From Polaribacter sp. (lineage in GTDB: Bacteria > Bacteroidota > Bacteroidia > Flavobacteriales > Flavobacteriaceae), in assembly GCA_018663625.1 (NCBI GenBank), contig JABJPX010000046.1, forward strand, positions 1 to 64,000: a stretch of 64,000 bases of DNA, in the 5' to 3' direction. The number at the start of each line of letters is the position of its first letter. The first letter of the stretch is position 1. This document shows, one piece after another, positions 24,843 to 34,494 of the stretch. The notes beneath the pieces were generated by a model. That model was not told the origin of the DNA, ran no database searches, and saw only the letters and a program-made list of their open reading frames with translations. The position numbers and the translations under genes are program-made.

Positions 24843-25766
24843 ATGATTCTAAATAAAAACAAAATTATTAAATCAATTGGAATGTTTAAAAATGTCGGAG
24901 AAAGTTCTTTGGATGAAATTAGTTTAGAGAAAGGGTTTTATGTACTTCATTTTCAGAATGAAAGTAATCAGATTCAAAGCTTTGAAAGAGAAATTGACAG
25001 TTCTTTTATTCAAATGCACTTTTGCTTGAAAGGAAATTCTAAATTCTTTTTTAACAATGGTTCTTATTCTTTTGATGTATTGGACAACCGATCGATACTA
25101 CTTTACAACCCACAAAGAATCTTGCCAATCAATTTGGAAATTCAACCCAAAACAACCTTGGTTTCCTTGATGATTTCTATTGAAAAGTTTCACTCTTTGT
25201 TTTCTAAAGAATCAGGGTATATCCCTTTTTTAAGTGACGAAAATAGCAACAAGAAATATTATGATGACACTGAAATAAAACCATCGGTTTCTGTTGTATT
25301 ACAGCAAATTATAAATGCTAGTATTAACAGTTCCATAAAAGAGCTATATGTAAAAGGAAAGGTTTACGAGTTGTTAAGTTTGCATTTCCAAAAAGAAGAA
25401 AGCACCGCAGGTGAATATTGTCCTTTTTTGGTAGATGAACAGAACGTTTTAAAAATTAGAAAAGCGAAAGAAATTATCATTTCTAGAATGTCAGAGCCAC
25501 CAAGCCTACAAGAATTGGCTTCAGAAATTGGCTTGAACTTAAAGAAACTAAAAGAAGGGTTTAAGCAAATTTACGGGGATACTGTTTACAGTTTTTTATT
25601 GGACTATAAATTGGAACATTCTCGAAAACTATTAGAAAGCAATCAATTCAATGTAAATGAGGTTGGACTTCAAGTTGGATATAGCACAGCAAGTCACTTT
25701 ATAGCCGCCTTTAAAAAGAAATTTGGGACTACGCCAAAGAAATATGTAATGAGTTTGCAAAATTAA
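24843..25766 (+). CDS. AraC-family transcriptional regulator
   Basis: A 307-residue regulator. The C-terminal AraC/XylS domain has two helix-turn-helix motifs: PSLQELASEIGLNLKKLKEGF (about 219-240), and the second with VNEVGLQVGYSTASHFIAAFKKKFG split across about 272-297, ending GTTPKKYV. The N-terminal 200 residues have no match I recognise. It is divergent from hemA and upstream of hemH and hemJ on its own strand, so control of heme synthesis, perhaps by iron or heme, is a reasonable inference. Confidence 0.93.
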   Translation: MILNKNKIIKSIGMFKNVGESSLDEISLEKGFYVLHFQNESNQIQSFEREIDSSFIQMHFCLKGNSKFFFNNGSYSFDVLDNRSILLYNPQRILPINLEIQPKTTLVSLMISIEKFHSLFSKESGYIPFLSDENSNKKYYDDTEIKPSVSVVLQQIINASINSSIKELYVKGKVYELLSLHFQKEESTAGEYCPFLVDEQNVLKIRKAKEIIISRMSEPPSLQELASEIGLNLKKLKEGFKQIYGDTVYSFLLDYKLEHSRKLLESNQFNVNEVGLQVGYSTASHFIAAFKKKFGTTPKKYVMSLQN

Positions 25767-25832
25767 AAATACCGAAAAACGCCAAAGCAAGCGAAGCCTG
25801 ACAGTAATAAAAACAATTGAAACAACGATACA

Positions 25833-26354
25833 GTGAAACAACTTACTCATTACGACATCGAAAATAATCAAAAGCAATTTCCAATTACCATTGTTTGTGA
25901 TGCGATTAGAACTCCTGAAAATATTGGAATGTGTTTTCGAATTTCTGAAAGTTTTGGTGTTAAAAAGATTTATTTTCACGAAAGCTCTCCAACAATAGAG
26001 AACAGAATTGTCAAGAAAACAGCCAGAAATACCGTGAATCAAATTGAACATGCTTCTTACTCCAATTTCACGACAATCATTCAGGAATTAAAGGCAGCAG
26101 GAAATACAATAATTGGTATAGAGATTACTGATAAAAGCATCAATATTCAAGATTTTGAATTTGAAAATCATCAAAAAATCGTTTTACTTTTGGGAAGCGA
26201 AAGAAATGGTATTGAAAATATTCAACTTGTCGATCATACCGTTGCAATCCCAATGTTTGGAAGAAACTCTAGCATGAATGTAATACACAGTTTAGCAATC
26301 ACCTTGTATGAGGTGACCAATCAAATAAAATCAATAAAAAAAACACTGAAATAA
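25833..26354 (+). CDS. SpoU/TrmH-family RNA methyltransferase
   Basis: A 173-residue SPOUT methyltransferase using SAM to methylate a ribose 2'-OH on tRNA or rRNA. The three SpoU motifs are clear: DAIRTPENIGMCFRISESFG (motif 1, with the N-x-G-x-x-x-R core), VLLLGSERNGIE (motif 2) and IPMFGRNSSMNVIHSLAI (motif 3). The start is GTG 25833: an in-frame TGA lies at 25818 and no ATG intervenes. It lies 13 bases before hemH in the same direction. The target nucleotide is unknown. Confidence 0.9.
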   Translation: MKQLTHYDIENNQKQFPITIVCDAIRTPENIGMCFRISESFGVKKIYFHESSPTIENRIVKKTARNTVNQIEHASYSNFTTIIQELKAAGNTIIGIEITDKSINIQDFEFENHQKIVLLLGSERNGIENIQLVDHTVAIPMFGRNSSMNVIHSLAITLYEVTNQIKSIKKTLK

Positions 26355-26367
26355 ATTCAGAATACAA

Positions 26368-27423
26368 ATGAAAGGAGTTTTACTAGTAAATTTAGGATCC
26401 CCAGATAGTACATCAACAAAAGATGTTCGAAAATATTTGGATGAATTTTTAATGGATGAGCGCGTTATAGATGCTCCAAAATGGCTCAGAACCCTATTGG
26501 TTAGAGGTATTATTTTAAATACAAGACCAAAAAAATCTGCAAAAGCTTACAAGAAAATCTGGTGGGACGAAGGCTCTCCTTTGATTGTATTATCTGAGAG
26601 ATTGACAAAAAAAGTAAGAACCAAAACAACATTACCAGTTGCCTTGGCAATGCGTTATGGAAGTCCAAGTATAAAAACAGGTTTGCAAGAATTGCATGAC
26701 AAAGGAGTTACTGAGGTGTTAATTGTGCCTCTATATCCTCAACACGCGATGGCAACAACTGAAACGATTTTGATTTTAGCAGAAGAATTAAGACAACAAT
26801 TCTTTCCAAAAATGACCTTTTCTGATATTCCTGCTTTTTATCATAAAAAAGACTACATAAAAGTTTTAGGCGATAGTATTAAAAATCACCTCGATGGTAA
26901 AGAATGGGATAAAATTTTGTTTTCATACCATGGAATTCCAGAAAGGCATGTAAGAAAATCTGATATTACAAAAAAACACTGTAACCCCTCAGATAGCAAA
27001 AATTTTGCTTGTTGTAAAACAAGTTCTGCTGCACATGAGTTTTGTTACAAACATCAATGTTACGAAACAACCAAACAAGTTGTTGCGTATTTAGATCTAC
27101 AACCACATCAATATTTTGTTTCCTTTCAATCTAGATTGGCTGGCGATCCTTGGTTACAGCCATACACAGACAAAATGTTTGAAAAATACCCAGAAGAAGG
27201 AGTGAAAAAATTAGCGGTGGTTACCCCTGCTTTTGTTTCTGATTGTTTAGAAACTTTAGAAGAAATTGCAATGGAAGGTAAAGAGGAATTTTTAGAGGCT
27301 GGTGGTGAAGAATTTCATGCAATTCCTTGTATGAATGACAATGATGATTGGGTACAAGTTCTGGCCAATTGGATTGAAGACTGGGGATTGAAAGATGAAG
27401 TTGTTCTTGAAAAGGGAATCTAA
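26368..27423 (+). CDS. hemH: Ferrochelatase with internal cysteine cluster
   Basis: Inserts Fe2+ into a porphyrin. The 351 residues show the catalytic His188 in FSYHGIPERH and the acidic ETLEEI segment (Glu295, Glu298). Unlike E. coli or Bacillus enzymes, it has an internal cysteine-rich insert at 205-231 (Cys205, Cys215, Cys216, Cys226, Cys231) plus Cys321. This recalls the internal [2Fe-2S] ligand set known in some bacterial ferrochelatases. Cluster binding is an inference. It is followed after 20 bases by hemJ. Confidence 0.96.
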   Translation: MKGVLLVNLGSPDSTSTKDVRKYLDEFLMDERVIDAPKWLRTLLVRGIILNTRPKKSAKAYKKIWWDEGSPLIVLSERLTKKVRTKTTLPVALAMRYGSPSIKTGLQELHDKGVTEVLIVPLYPQHAMATTETILILAEELRQQFFPKMTFSDIPAFYHKKDYIKVLGDSIKNHLDGKEWDKILFSYHGIPERHVRKSDITKKHCNPSDSKNFACCKTSSAAHEFCYKHQCYETTKQVVAYLDLQPHQYFVSFQSRLAGDPWLQPYTDKMFEKYPEEGVKKLAVVTPAFVSDCLETLEEIAMEGKEEFLEAGGEEFHAIPCMNDNDDWVQVLANWIEDWGLKDEVVLEKGI

Positions 27424-27443
27424 AACTTTAAAAATAGACTACT

Positions 27444-28019
27444 ATGGATTTCTTATACGTAAAAGCATTGCACATTATTTTTGTAGTGACTTGGTTTGCC
27501 GGCTTGTTTTACATTGTTCGTTTGTTTATTTATCAAACAGAAGCGGAGCAAAAACCAGAACCTGCGAAAGAAATTTTACAAACTCAGTACAAATTAATGA
27601 GTAAAAGATTGTGGTATATTATTACTTGGCCCTCTGCAATTTTAGCAAGTGTTTTTGCTTTTTGGATGCTTTACACAAATCCATATTACCTAGAAGAGCC
27701 CTGGATGTTGATAAAACTCTCCTTTGTATTTGCACTGTACTTTTACCACGGGTATTGTCATAAAATCTTCATCAAACTACAACACAATGTAGTGAAATAT
27801 ACTGCTTTAAAATTGCGTATTTTTAATGAAGTCTCTACCATTCTTTTGTTTGCAATTGTATTTCTAGTTACTGTAAAAAGTGCCATTAATTGGATTTGGG
27901 GTGTTGTTGGCATTATCCTTTTCGGGATTTTAATGATGTTAGGCATTAAGCTATACAAGACCCTTCGAGAAAAGAAAAACTGGGAAAAGACAGAAAAAGA
28001 GGTTTTGGAGGATAACTAA
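27444..28019 (+). CDS. hemJ: Protoporphyrinogen IX oxidase, HemJ type
   Basis: HemJ is the membrane protein that oxidises protoporphyrinogen IX to protoporphyrin IX in many bacteria lacking HemG and HemY. The 191 residues contain four to five transmembrane helices and the family N-terminus KALHIIFVVTWFAGLFYIVR, whose conserved His binds heme, followed by MSKRLWYIITWPS with conserved basic residues. Its position right after hemH fills the only missing step between HemF and HemH in this locus. Confidence 0.93.
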   Translation: MDFLYVKALHIIFVVTWFAGLFYIVRLFIYQTEAEQKPEPAKEILQTQYKLMSKRLWYIITWPSAILASVFAFWMLYTNPYYLEEPWMLIKLSFVFALYFYHGYCHKIFIKLQHNVVKYTALKLRIFNEVSTILLFAIVFLVTVKSAINWIWGVVGIILFGILMMLGIKLYKTLREKKNWEKTEKEVLEDN

Positions 28020-28082
28020 TACAGCTAACTTTCAAACTCATTTTATAGTTGAATAGTTACATTGTGACTTTATATTCATTAA

Positions 28083-28700
28083 CTATTCCCGAACACTTTG
28101 TTCGAAGGGGATACGATTCACAATAGACCTCCCTAAAGTTATTTCATCGGCATACTCTAATTCATCACCCACAGAAATTCCGCGAGCTATGGTTGAGGTG
28201 GTAATGTCAAATTTTTCGATTTGTTTAAAAATGTAAAAGTTGGTCGTGTCTCCTTCCATCGTAGAACTCAACGCAAAAATCAATTCTTTAGCTTCCCCAT
28301 TTTCAACTTTATTGACCAAAGATTCAATTTGCAAATTTTGGGGTCCTATGCCTTCGATTGGGGAAATCTTCCCTCCCAAAACATGATAAACTCCGTTAAA
28401 CTGAGAGGTGCTTTCAATAGCCATTACATCTCTTATGTCTTCAACAACGCAAATAATTTCTGAGTTTCGTTTTGGATTTTTACAAATAGCACACAAAACA
28501 GTATCTGAAATGTTATGGCACTTCTCGCAGGTTTCAACATCGTTTCTTAAATGCAATAGTGCTTCCGACAAATACTTTGTATTCTCTTTTGGTTGCTTCA
28601 GTAAATGCAAAACCAAACGCAAGGCTGTTCGCTTTCCAATTCCGGGCAAACGAGAAACTTCGTTCACTGCATTTTCCAATAATTTTGATGAAAACTCCAT
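28083..28700 (-). CDS. recR: Recombination mediator protein RecR
   Basis: RecR works with RecO and RecF to load RecA at gaps. The product has 205 residues: an N-terminal helix-hairpin-helix ([20 protein letters not shown]), a four-cysteine zinc motif ([16 protein letters not shown]) and a Toprim domain ([12 protein letters not shown], then [17 protein letters not shown]). The start is ATG 28700; a TTG at 28709 lies inside the -7 element and is rejected. Confidence 0.96.
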   Translation of the reverse strand: MEFSSKLLENAVNEVSRLPGIGKRTALRLVLHLLKQPKENTKYLSEALLHLRNDVETCEKCHNISDTVLCAICKNPKRNSEIICVVEDIRDVMAIESTSQFNGVYHVLGGKISPIEGIGPQNLQIESLVNKVENGEAKELIFALSSTMEGDTTNFYIFKQIEKFDITTSTIARGISVGDELEYADEITLGRSIVNRIPFEQSVRE

Positions 28701-28706
28701 AGCCGA

Positions 28707-28714
28707 CAAAATTA
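28707..28714 (-). promoter_or_regulatory. -7 element at the recR start
   Basis: TAATTTTG on the minus strand ends 6 bases before ATG 28700, predicting a nearly leaderless transcript. Confidence 0.55.
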
Positions 28715-28795
28715 CGAATTATGAATTACGAAATCCTAAAAAGAAGACAGAAAAACATATATTCGTATCTCAATAATTTACAAACAAAGTAATCC

Positions 28796-30250
28796 ATGCA
28801 ATCATATCATATTTTCCTTTTGATAATCGCCTACTTCTTGGTATTAATTACTATCGCCTACTTTACAGGAAAAGAAGATTCTAATGAGGTGTTTTTTAAA
28901 GCAAAAAGAAATTCCCCTTGGTATCTAGTTGCATTTGGCATGATTGGCGCTTCACTTTCTGGAGTAACTTTTATTTCTGTACCAGGAATGGTTAATGGAC
29001 AGCAATTTGCTTATATGCAAGGAGTCTTTGGTTTTTTCTTTGGCTATTTAATCATCGTTTTTATATTGCTACCGCTTTATTATAAACTAAACATCACTTC
29101 TATCTATCAATATTTAGAGCAACGTTTTGGAAAAACAAGTTACAAAACAGGTGCTTTCTTCTTTTTATTGTCAAGAGTTACAGGAGCTTCCTTTAGATTA
29201 TTTTTAGTTTCTATAGCAATGCAATACATTGTTTTTGAAGAACTGGGTGTTCCGTTTGAAATTACCGTAATACTTTCAATTCTTTTAATTTGGATTTACA
29301 CTTTTAGAGGCGGAATAAAAACCATTGTATGGACAGACACACTTCAAACACTTGCCATGTTAATTGCCGTAGGATTCTCTATTTATTTAATCAATGAGCA
29401 ATTAGATTGGACTTTTGTTGAATTTTTATATTCTGAAGAATTTACAATGAAAGGACAAATTTTCTTTTTTGACGATATAAATGCTAAAACATACTTCTGG
29501 AAATATTTTATAGGCGGTATTTTTATTGCAGTAGCAATGACGGGCTTAGACCAAGATATGATGCAAAAAAACTTAACGTGTAAAAACAACAAAGAAGCTC
29601 AAAAAAACATGATTACAATGGCTATTTTAATAGTGATTGTCAATTTCTTCTTTTTATCCTTAGGCGCTTTATTGTTTATATATTCTGAAAAAATAGGAGT
29701 ATCAATCCCTATTGTAGATGGAATAACAAGAACTGACTTGCTATTTCCAGAAATTGCAATGAATCAAAATTTGGGAACTGGACTGGCTGTCACATTCATT
29801 ATTGGTCTAATTGCTGCAGCCTATTCTAGTGCAGACTCTGCATTAACATCACTAACAACGTCATTTTCAGTAGATTTTTTAGAAATTGAAAAAAAACCAA
29901 TAGAGCAACAAAAGCCATTACGTAGAAAAGTACATATTGGAGTCTCTATCTTATTAATCTTAGTCGTTATTTTATTTAATAGTCTTGAAGGAAATGTTGT
30001 AGGTAACTTATTCAAATTTGCAACATTCACCTATGGTCCTTTATTAGGATTGTTTACTTTCGGTATTTTTACAAAACATCCAATTAAAGATAAATATGCT
30101 TGGATTGTTGCACTCCTTTCCATTACAATAAGCTTTATAATCACCTCTTTGCCTGAACGCATAATTGGTACATACCAATTTCATTGGGAAATTTTACCAT
30201 TGAACGGTTTGATTACTTTTATTGGATTATATTTGATCAAAAGAAAGTAA
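28796..30250 (+). CDS. Sodium:solute symporter (SSS family)
   Basis: A 484-residue polytopic membrane protein with about 13 transmembrane helices. It opens IIAYFLVLITIAYFTGK and has the SSS hallmark SPWYLVAFGMIGASLSGVTF (about 40-59), a Na+ site region. The late helix SSADSALTSLTTSFSVDFL (about 343-361) matches the second SSS signature. The substrate is unknown. It ends 2 bases before pdxH, so the two are probably co-transcribed. Confidence 0.92.
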   Translation: MQSYHIFLLIIAYFLVLITIAYFTGKEDSNEVFFKAKRNSPWYLVAFGMIGASLSGVTFISVPGMVNGQQFAYMQGVFGFFFGYLIIVFILLPLYYKLNITSIYQYLEQRFGKTSYKTGAFFFLLSRVTGASFRLFLVSIAMQYIVFEELGVPFEITVILSILLIWIYTFRGGIKTIVWTDTLQTLAMLIAVGFSIYLINEQLDWTFVEFLYSEEFTMKGQIFFFDDINAKTYFWKYFIGGIFIAVAMTGLDQDMMQKNLTCKNNKEAQKNMITMAILIVIVNFFFLSLGALLFIYSEKIGVSIPIVDGITRTDLLFPEIAMNQNLGTGLAVTFIIGLIAAAYSSADSALTSLTTSFSVDFLEIEKKPIEQQKPLRRKVHIGVSILLILVVILFNSLEGNVVGNLFKFATFTYGPLLGLFTFGIFTKHPIKDKYAWIVALLSITISFIITSLPERIIGTYQFHWEILPLNGLITFIGLYLIKRK

Positions 30251-30252
30251 CA

Positions 30253-30900
30253 ATGCCTAAAGACATAAGTAACTATCGTAAATCTTACGAGAAACAAGAA
30301 TTGCTAGAAAGTAACTGCCCAGAAAACCCAATGGATTTATTCAAAGATTGGTTTTTAAATGCAGATGCATCCAATGCAATCGAAGAGACCAATGCCATGA
30401 CTATTTCAACAATTGGAAATGATGGATTTCCCAAAAGCAGAGTAGTTTTGTTAAAAAAATATACCGAAGAAGGGTTTATTTTCTATACGAATTATGCTTC
30501 AGAAAAGGCAAAAGCAATAGCGGTAAATAATCAAATATGCCTATCTTTCTTTTGGCCCGCCTTAGAGCAACAAATCATCATTAAAGGTACTGCAGAAAAA
30601 GTATCCGAAGAAGAATCGGATGCATATTTCAACTCACGACCAACAGGGAGTAAATTAGGAGCATGGGCTTCACCTCAAAGTACAGTAGTAGCTTCAAAAG
30701 AAGATTTAAAAATACAATTAGACACTCTAGAGAAGGAATACGAAGGAAAAGAAATACCCAGGCCAGAACATTGGGGAGGTTATATAGTAAAACCTATTTC
30801 TATAGAATTTTGGCAAGGAAGACCAAATCGAATGCATGATCGAATGAGATATTCTTTAACAAAAGATTTTTTATGGAAACTAGAGCGATTGGCTCCGTAA
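30253..30900 (+). CDS. pdxH: Pyridoxamine 5'-phosphate oxidase
   Basis: An FMN enzyme that oxidises pyridoxamine- or pyridoxine-phosphate to PLP. The 215 residues begin MPKDISNYRKSYEKQELLES and contain GFPKSRVVLLKKYTEEGFIFYTN (FMN site), LSFFWPALEQQI and the C-terminal WQGRPNRMHDRMRY. ATG 30253 is chosen because 23 upstream codons are inside the symporter gene and not conserved. It starts 2 bases after the symporter stop. Confidence 0.96.
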   Translation: MPKDISNYRKSYEKQELLESNCPENPMDLFKDWFLNADASNAIEETNAMTISTIGNDGFPKSRVVLLKKYTEEGFIFYTNYASEKAKAIAVNNQICLSFFWPALEQQIIIKGTAEKVSEEESDAYFNSRPTGSKLGAWASPQSTVVASKEDLKIQLDTLEKEYEGKEIPRPEHWGGYIVKPISIEFWQGRPNRMHDRMRYSLTKDFLWKLERLAP

Positions 30901-30931
30901 ATTTTTATATTTACATATCAATAATAATAAA

Positions 30932-31420
30932 ATGAAAACCTTATACATTGTTCGTCACGCAAAATCTTCTTGGGATTATGAGGGCATTGAAGACATTGAT
31001 AGGCCTCTAAAAAGAAGGGGCATAAAAGATGCTCATTTAGTTTCTAAATTTTTAGCAACTACAATAGATAAACCTGATGTTTTTATTTCTAGTAGCGCAA
31101 ATAGAGCATTACATACTGCGGTCATTTTTTGTGAAAATTTTAAATACCCACTTTCCAATCTTTATATTCGAAAACAATTGTATAGTTTTAGTGATGGATA
31201 CTTGGTAAAGACAGTAAATGCACTCGATGATAGTTTTGATTCTGCAATTATTTTCAGTCATGACCATGGCATCAATTCTTTTGTAAACAAATTTGGAAAC
31301 AAACCCATTTCACATGTTTCCACTTGTGGAGTCGTTGGAATTCAGTTTGATGATAAACATTGGAAAAATATCAAAAAGGGAAAAACTTTTCTGATAGAAA
31401 TTCCAAAGAACCATAAATAA
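30932..31420 (+). CDS. SixA-like histidine phosphatase
   Basis: A 162-residue phosphohistidine phosphatase of the SixA branch of the histidine phosphatase superfamily. The catalytic RHG-type motif is IVRHAKSSW (His9), the second catalytic region is IIFSHDHGINSF, and the PLKRRGIKDA and SSSANRALHTA segments match SixA. It lies 7 bases upstream of ppx and in the same frame, so the two may be coupled. The target is unknown. Confidence 0.9.
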   Translation: MKTLYIVRHAKSSWDYEGIEDIDRPLKRRGIKDAHLVSKFLATTIDKPDVFISSSANRALHTAVIFCENFKYPLSNLYIRKQLYSFSDGYLVKTVNALDDSFDSAIIFSHDHGINSFVNKFGNKPISHVSTCGVVGIQFDDKHWKNIKKGKTFLIEIPKNHK

Positions 31421-31426
31421 GGCCGT

Positions 31427-32326
31427 TTGTTAGAAATAAAAAAATATGGAGCAATAGATATTGGTTCGAATGCAATTCGACTGTTAATTTCTAATGTTAT
31501 TATCTCAAAGGATAAAGAACCAAAGTTTAAAAAATCCTCATTAGTTCGAGTACCTATTCGCTTGGGTGCTGAAGTGTTTGTAGCACAAAGGATGATCTCT
31601 GAAGACAGTATTCAAAGATTAATTGATGCTTTAAATGCTTTTAAACTTTTAATGAAAACCCATCATGTAGAGCGTTTCAAAGCCTGTGCTACCTCCGCAA
31701 TGAGAGAAGCTCACAATGGTGAAGAGGTTGTACAGGAAATCTTCCAAAAAACTGGTATTCAAATCGATATTATTGGAGGGAAAGAAGAAGCTGCAATTAT
31801 ATCATCCACAGATTTAAATGAATTAATAGAGGGTGACAGCTCGTATTTATACGTAGATGTGGGAGGTGGAAGTACCGAATTTACCCTTTTTTCTAAAGGT
31901 AAAATCATAAACTCTAAGTCCTTTAAAATGGGGACTGTCCGATTGATAAACAACAAAAAATTAGTAAACAAAGAAATCTTTGCCGATGTTGAAAAGTGGA
32001 TTAAAAAAAACACAAAAGATCTAAAACGTATTTCTTTAATTGGTTCTGGAGGAAACATCAATAAACTTTTTAAAATGTCTGGAAGAACAGAAGGAAAACC
32101 CATTTCCTATATCTATTTGAGTGCACAGTATCAGTTTTTAAAACGAATGAGTTTTGAAGAACGTGTTTCTGAATTAAGTCTAAATCCAGATAGAGCAGAC
32201 GTTATTATCCCAGCAACAAAAATTTATCTTTCTGCCATGAAATGGAGTAATGCAAGAAAAATTTATGTTCCAAAAATTGGATTGGTAGATGGTATTATAA
32301 AAAGTCTTCATCTCAATAAATTATAA
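31427..32326 (+). CDS. ppx: Ppx/GppA phosphatase (exopolyphosphatase)
   Basis: An actin-fold phosphatase that degrades polyphosphate or pppGpp. The 299 residues contain YGAIDIGSNAIRLLI (phosphate-1), FKACATSAMREAHNGEEV, YVDVGGGSTEFTLFS (phosphate-2) and SLIGSGGNINKL. It is the short form, lacking the C-terminal HD-like domains of E. coli Ppx. The start is TTG 31427, because an in-frame stop ends sixA at 31418-31420 and no ATG precedes the conserved region. Confidence 0.92.
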   Translation: MLEIKKYGAIDIGSNAIRLLISNVIISKDKEPKFKKSSLVRVPIRLGAEVFVAQRMISEDSIQRLIDALNAFKLLMKTHHVERFKACATSAMREAHNGEEVVQEIFQKTGIQIDIIGGKEEAAIISSTDLNELIEGDSSYLYVDVGGGSTEFTLFSKGKIINSKSFKMGTVRLINNKKLVNKEIFADVEKWIKKNTKDLKRISLIGSGGNINKLFKMSGRTEGKPISYIYLSAQYQFLKRMSFEERVSELSLNPDRADVIIPATKIYLSAMKWSNARKIYVPKIGLVDGIIKSLHLNKL

Positions 32327-32388
32327 AGTCAGTTTGTTATAAACATTTCTTATTAAAACCAATTCCTGAGATTATAAAAATTTGTATA

Positions 32389-32418
32389 CAAAAAAAGGCA
32401 GCAATCTAAATTGCTACC
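32389..32418 (-). terminator. Terminator of the DUF349 gene
   Basis: On the minus strand GGTAGCAAT / ATTGCTGCC (one mismatch, TTAG loop) is followed by a run of T. Confidence 0.7.
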
Positions 32419-32455
32419 TTCCTGGTGTTTTCTATAAAAAATTAACTGTACCTAA

Positions 32456-34369
32456 TTAATAGTCTATTTTCTTAATATAACTCAACTTCTCTTTCCATAA
32501 AGCGAGATCTTTCTTAAAGGCTTCAACTTTAGACATCACATTCAAAACTAATGGATTATCTGGTTTTGCATTCGAAAAGAAACCTAAGTTATTTTCTAAT
32601 TGTTGAATCTCTTTAACAATCTCATCAATTTTCTTTCGTACAAAAATCTGCTCACCATCTAATTTCCTTACATCATTATTTGTAGCGAAACCATCAACAT
32701 TATTCTTAAAACGCAGCATTTCTATTTCATTCTTATCGATAGATAATGTAGAAATTAAACGGTCTATTTGTTTATTGAACTTCCCTTCTAAGTGACGAAC
32801 ACTTCGTGGAAGATACCCTAAACTTTTCCATGAATTAACAGCCTCTAATACGCCCTCTTTTGTATTAATTTCAGCAGTTTTAATATTCTCTAAAAAGTCT
32901 TTTTTTGCAGTAATAATGAGTTGATCTTCTTCACTAACTGCATTTTTATTTTTGTGATATTGATCAAAATAATGGTTACATGCACTTTTAAAACGTTTCC
33001 AAACATCATCAGAAAATTTACGCGGTACATGCCCTATTTTCTTCCAATCTGCTTGAATTTTTTTAAAGGTTTCTGTTGTATTTTCCCAATCTGTGCTATC
33101 CTTTAACGATTCGGCCAACTCAATAAGTGCAATTTTCTGATTCAAATTGTCTTGTTGACTATTTTTCTCTTCTTTGTAAAAATTGTTTTTAGCTTTATTA
33201 ATTTTTTTGGTAGCAGCTTTAAATTTTTGCCAAATCTCTTCACTCTTTGCATATGGCAATTTCCCAGCATTAAAATATGCTTGTCTTAGTATTTCTAAGG
33301 CAGCAATACTTTGTTGCCAATCATTATGGTTTTTATTTTTTGAAATATCAAAAGCCTCAATTTGAGCAACAATTTCTAATTTTTTCTGAATAATCTCATC
33401 GAACTTCGTTTTCATTGAACGATAATACTCGTATCGCCTATCATGAATTTTTTTGGTTGCTTGGCTAAACTTATTCCAAATTTCTTCTCGCATCTCTCTT
33501 GCAACAGGACCAATATCTTCTTTCCAAATTTTATGCAACTCTTGTAATTGCTTAAATGAGTCACTAATATTTTCATGTTCAGCGAGCGCTTCTGCTTTTT
33601 GAATGATTTTTAATTTTTCTTCTAAATTATTTTTAAAATCCAAATCTCTAAAATCATTACTCAAATGTAATAAATCGTAAAAACGCTCAACATGATGATG
33701 GTAGATTTTCCAAGTATCATTGTATTTTGTTTTAGAAACTGGGCCAATTGCACGCCAAGTATCTTGTAATTCTTTGAATTGCTTGTACATGATTTTTGGA
33801 TCAGCATTCGCAATTAAAGCTTTTAAAGCTTCAATAACTTCAAAACGCTTTTCTAAATTAAGTTTTTGAGATTTTTCTTGATCGCTGTAATAAGCCTCTC
33901 TCTCTTTTTTGTGTTGAGATAAGAGTGAATTATAGGTGGTCTTTATTGGACTTGAAAATTGAAAATCAATACTTTCACCTCCCGCTTCAATAAAAGCTGC
34001 TTTTTTTTCTGCTAACAGTGCCCCAAATTGCTGATTGAATGCATTTTTAATTGCATCAACTTGATTTTTCACTTTATTAGCGGGTTGCTCTGTTAAAACT
34101 TTCTCCAATTCAGCAACTAAACTTTCTAAAGGCATTTTAGAATAATCAATTTCTTTGACAACTTCTGTAACTTGATTGTTTTCTGCAGATTCTTCTGCGG
34201 TTGCAGCAATCTCTTCCTCAATTTCATTAACAGCGCCAGAAACTTCCTGATTTTCAGCTGTAGAAGTCACTTGTTGTTCTGTTTCTGGAGTCTTCTCTGA
34301 ACTCGAAACAACATCATGATCTAAATTACTTTTATTATCTTCTACTTTCTCTTGATTCTCGTCTAACAT
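32456..34369 (-). CDS. DUF349 repeat protein
   Basis: The 637 residues begin with an acidic, low-complexity region (1-120, rich in Glu, Ser and Val). Repeated DUF349 helical units follow, with motifs such as FKELQDTWRAIGPVSKTKYN, LQELHKIWKEDIGPVAREM, FKKIQADWKKIGHVPRKFSD and VNSWKSLGYLPRSVRHL. Each has the W-K-x-x-G-x-[VL]-[PA] core. The protein is helical and cytoplasmic with no signal. The molecular function is unknown. It is monocistronic and ends at a terminator. Confidence 0.9.
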   Translation of the reverse strand: MLDENQEKVEDNKSNLDHDVVSSSEKTPETEQQVTSTAENQEVSGAVNEIEEEIAATAEESAENNQVTEVVKEIDYSKMPLESLVAELEKVLTEQPANKVKNQVDAIKNAFNQQFGALLAEKKAAFIEAGGESIDFQFSSPIKTTYNSLLSQHKKEREAYYSDQEKSQKLNLEKRFEVIEALKALIANADPKIMYKQFKELQDTWRAIGPVSKTKYNDTWKIYHHHVERFYDLLHLSNDFRDLDFKNNLEEKLKIIQKAEALAEHENISDSFKQLQELHKIWKEDIGPVAREMREEIWNKFSQATKKIHDRRYEYYRSMKTKFDEIIQKKLEIVAQIEAFDISKNKNHNDWQQSIAALEILRQAYFNAGKLPYAKSEEIWQKFKAATKKINKAKNNFYKEEKNSQQDNLNQKIALIELAESLKDSTDWENTTETFKKIQADWKKIGHVPRKFSDDVWKRFKSACNHYFDQYHKNKNAVSEEDQLIITAKKDFLENIKTAEINTKEGVLEAVNSWKSLGYLPRSVRHLEGKFNKQIDRLISTLSIDKNEIEMLRFKNNVDGFATNNDVRKLDGEQIFVRKKIDEIVKEIQQLENNLGFFSNAKPDNPLVLNVMSKVEAFKKDLALWKEKLSYIKKIDY

Positions 34370-34494
34370 ATGTACAATGTTTAAGGTTCTAAATTACAGT
34401 TTATAAAGATAGTTACATCTTACAATATTTTCAAAGTAATTTTTAATTATTAATAAAAATAGTTGTTTTTAATACAGTATTGTTTTGTTAATTT

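Noticed and set aside
28701-28709. recR starting at TTG 28709.
   Set aside because: This TTG is the last three bases of an exact TAATTTTG -7 element; ATG 28700 is the better start.
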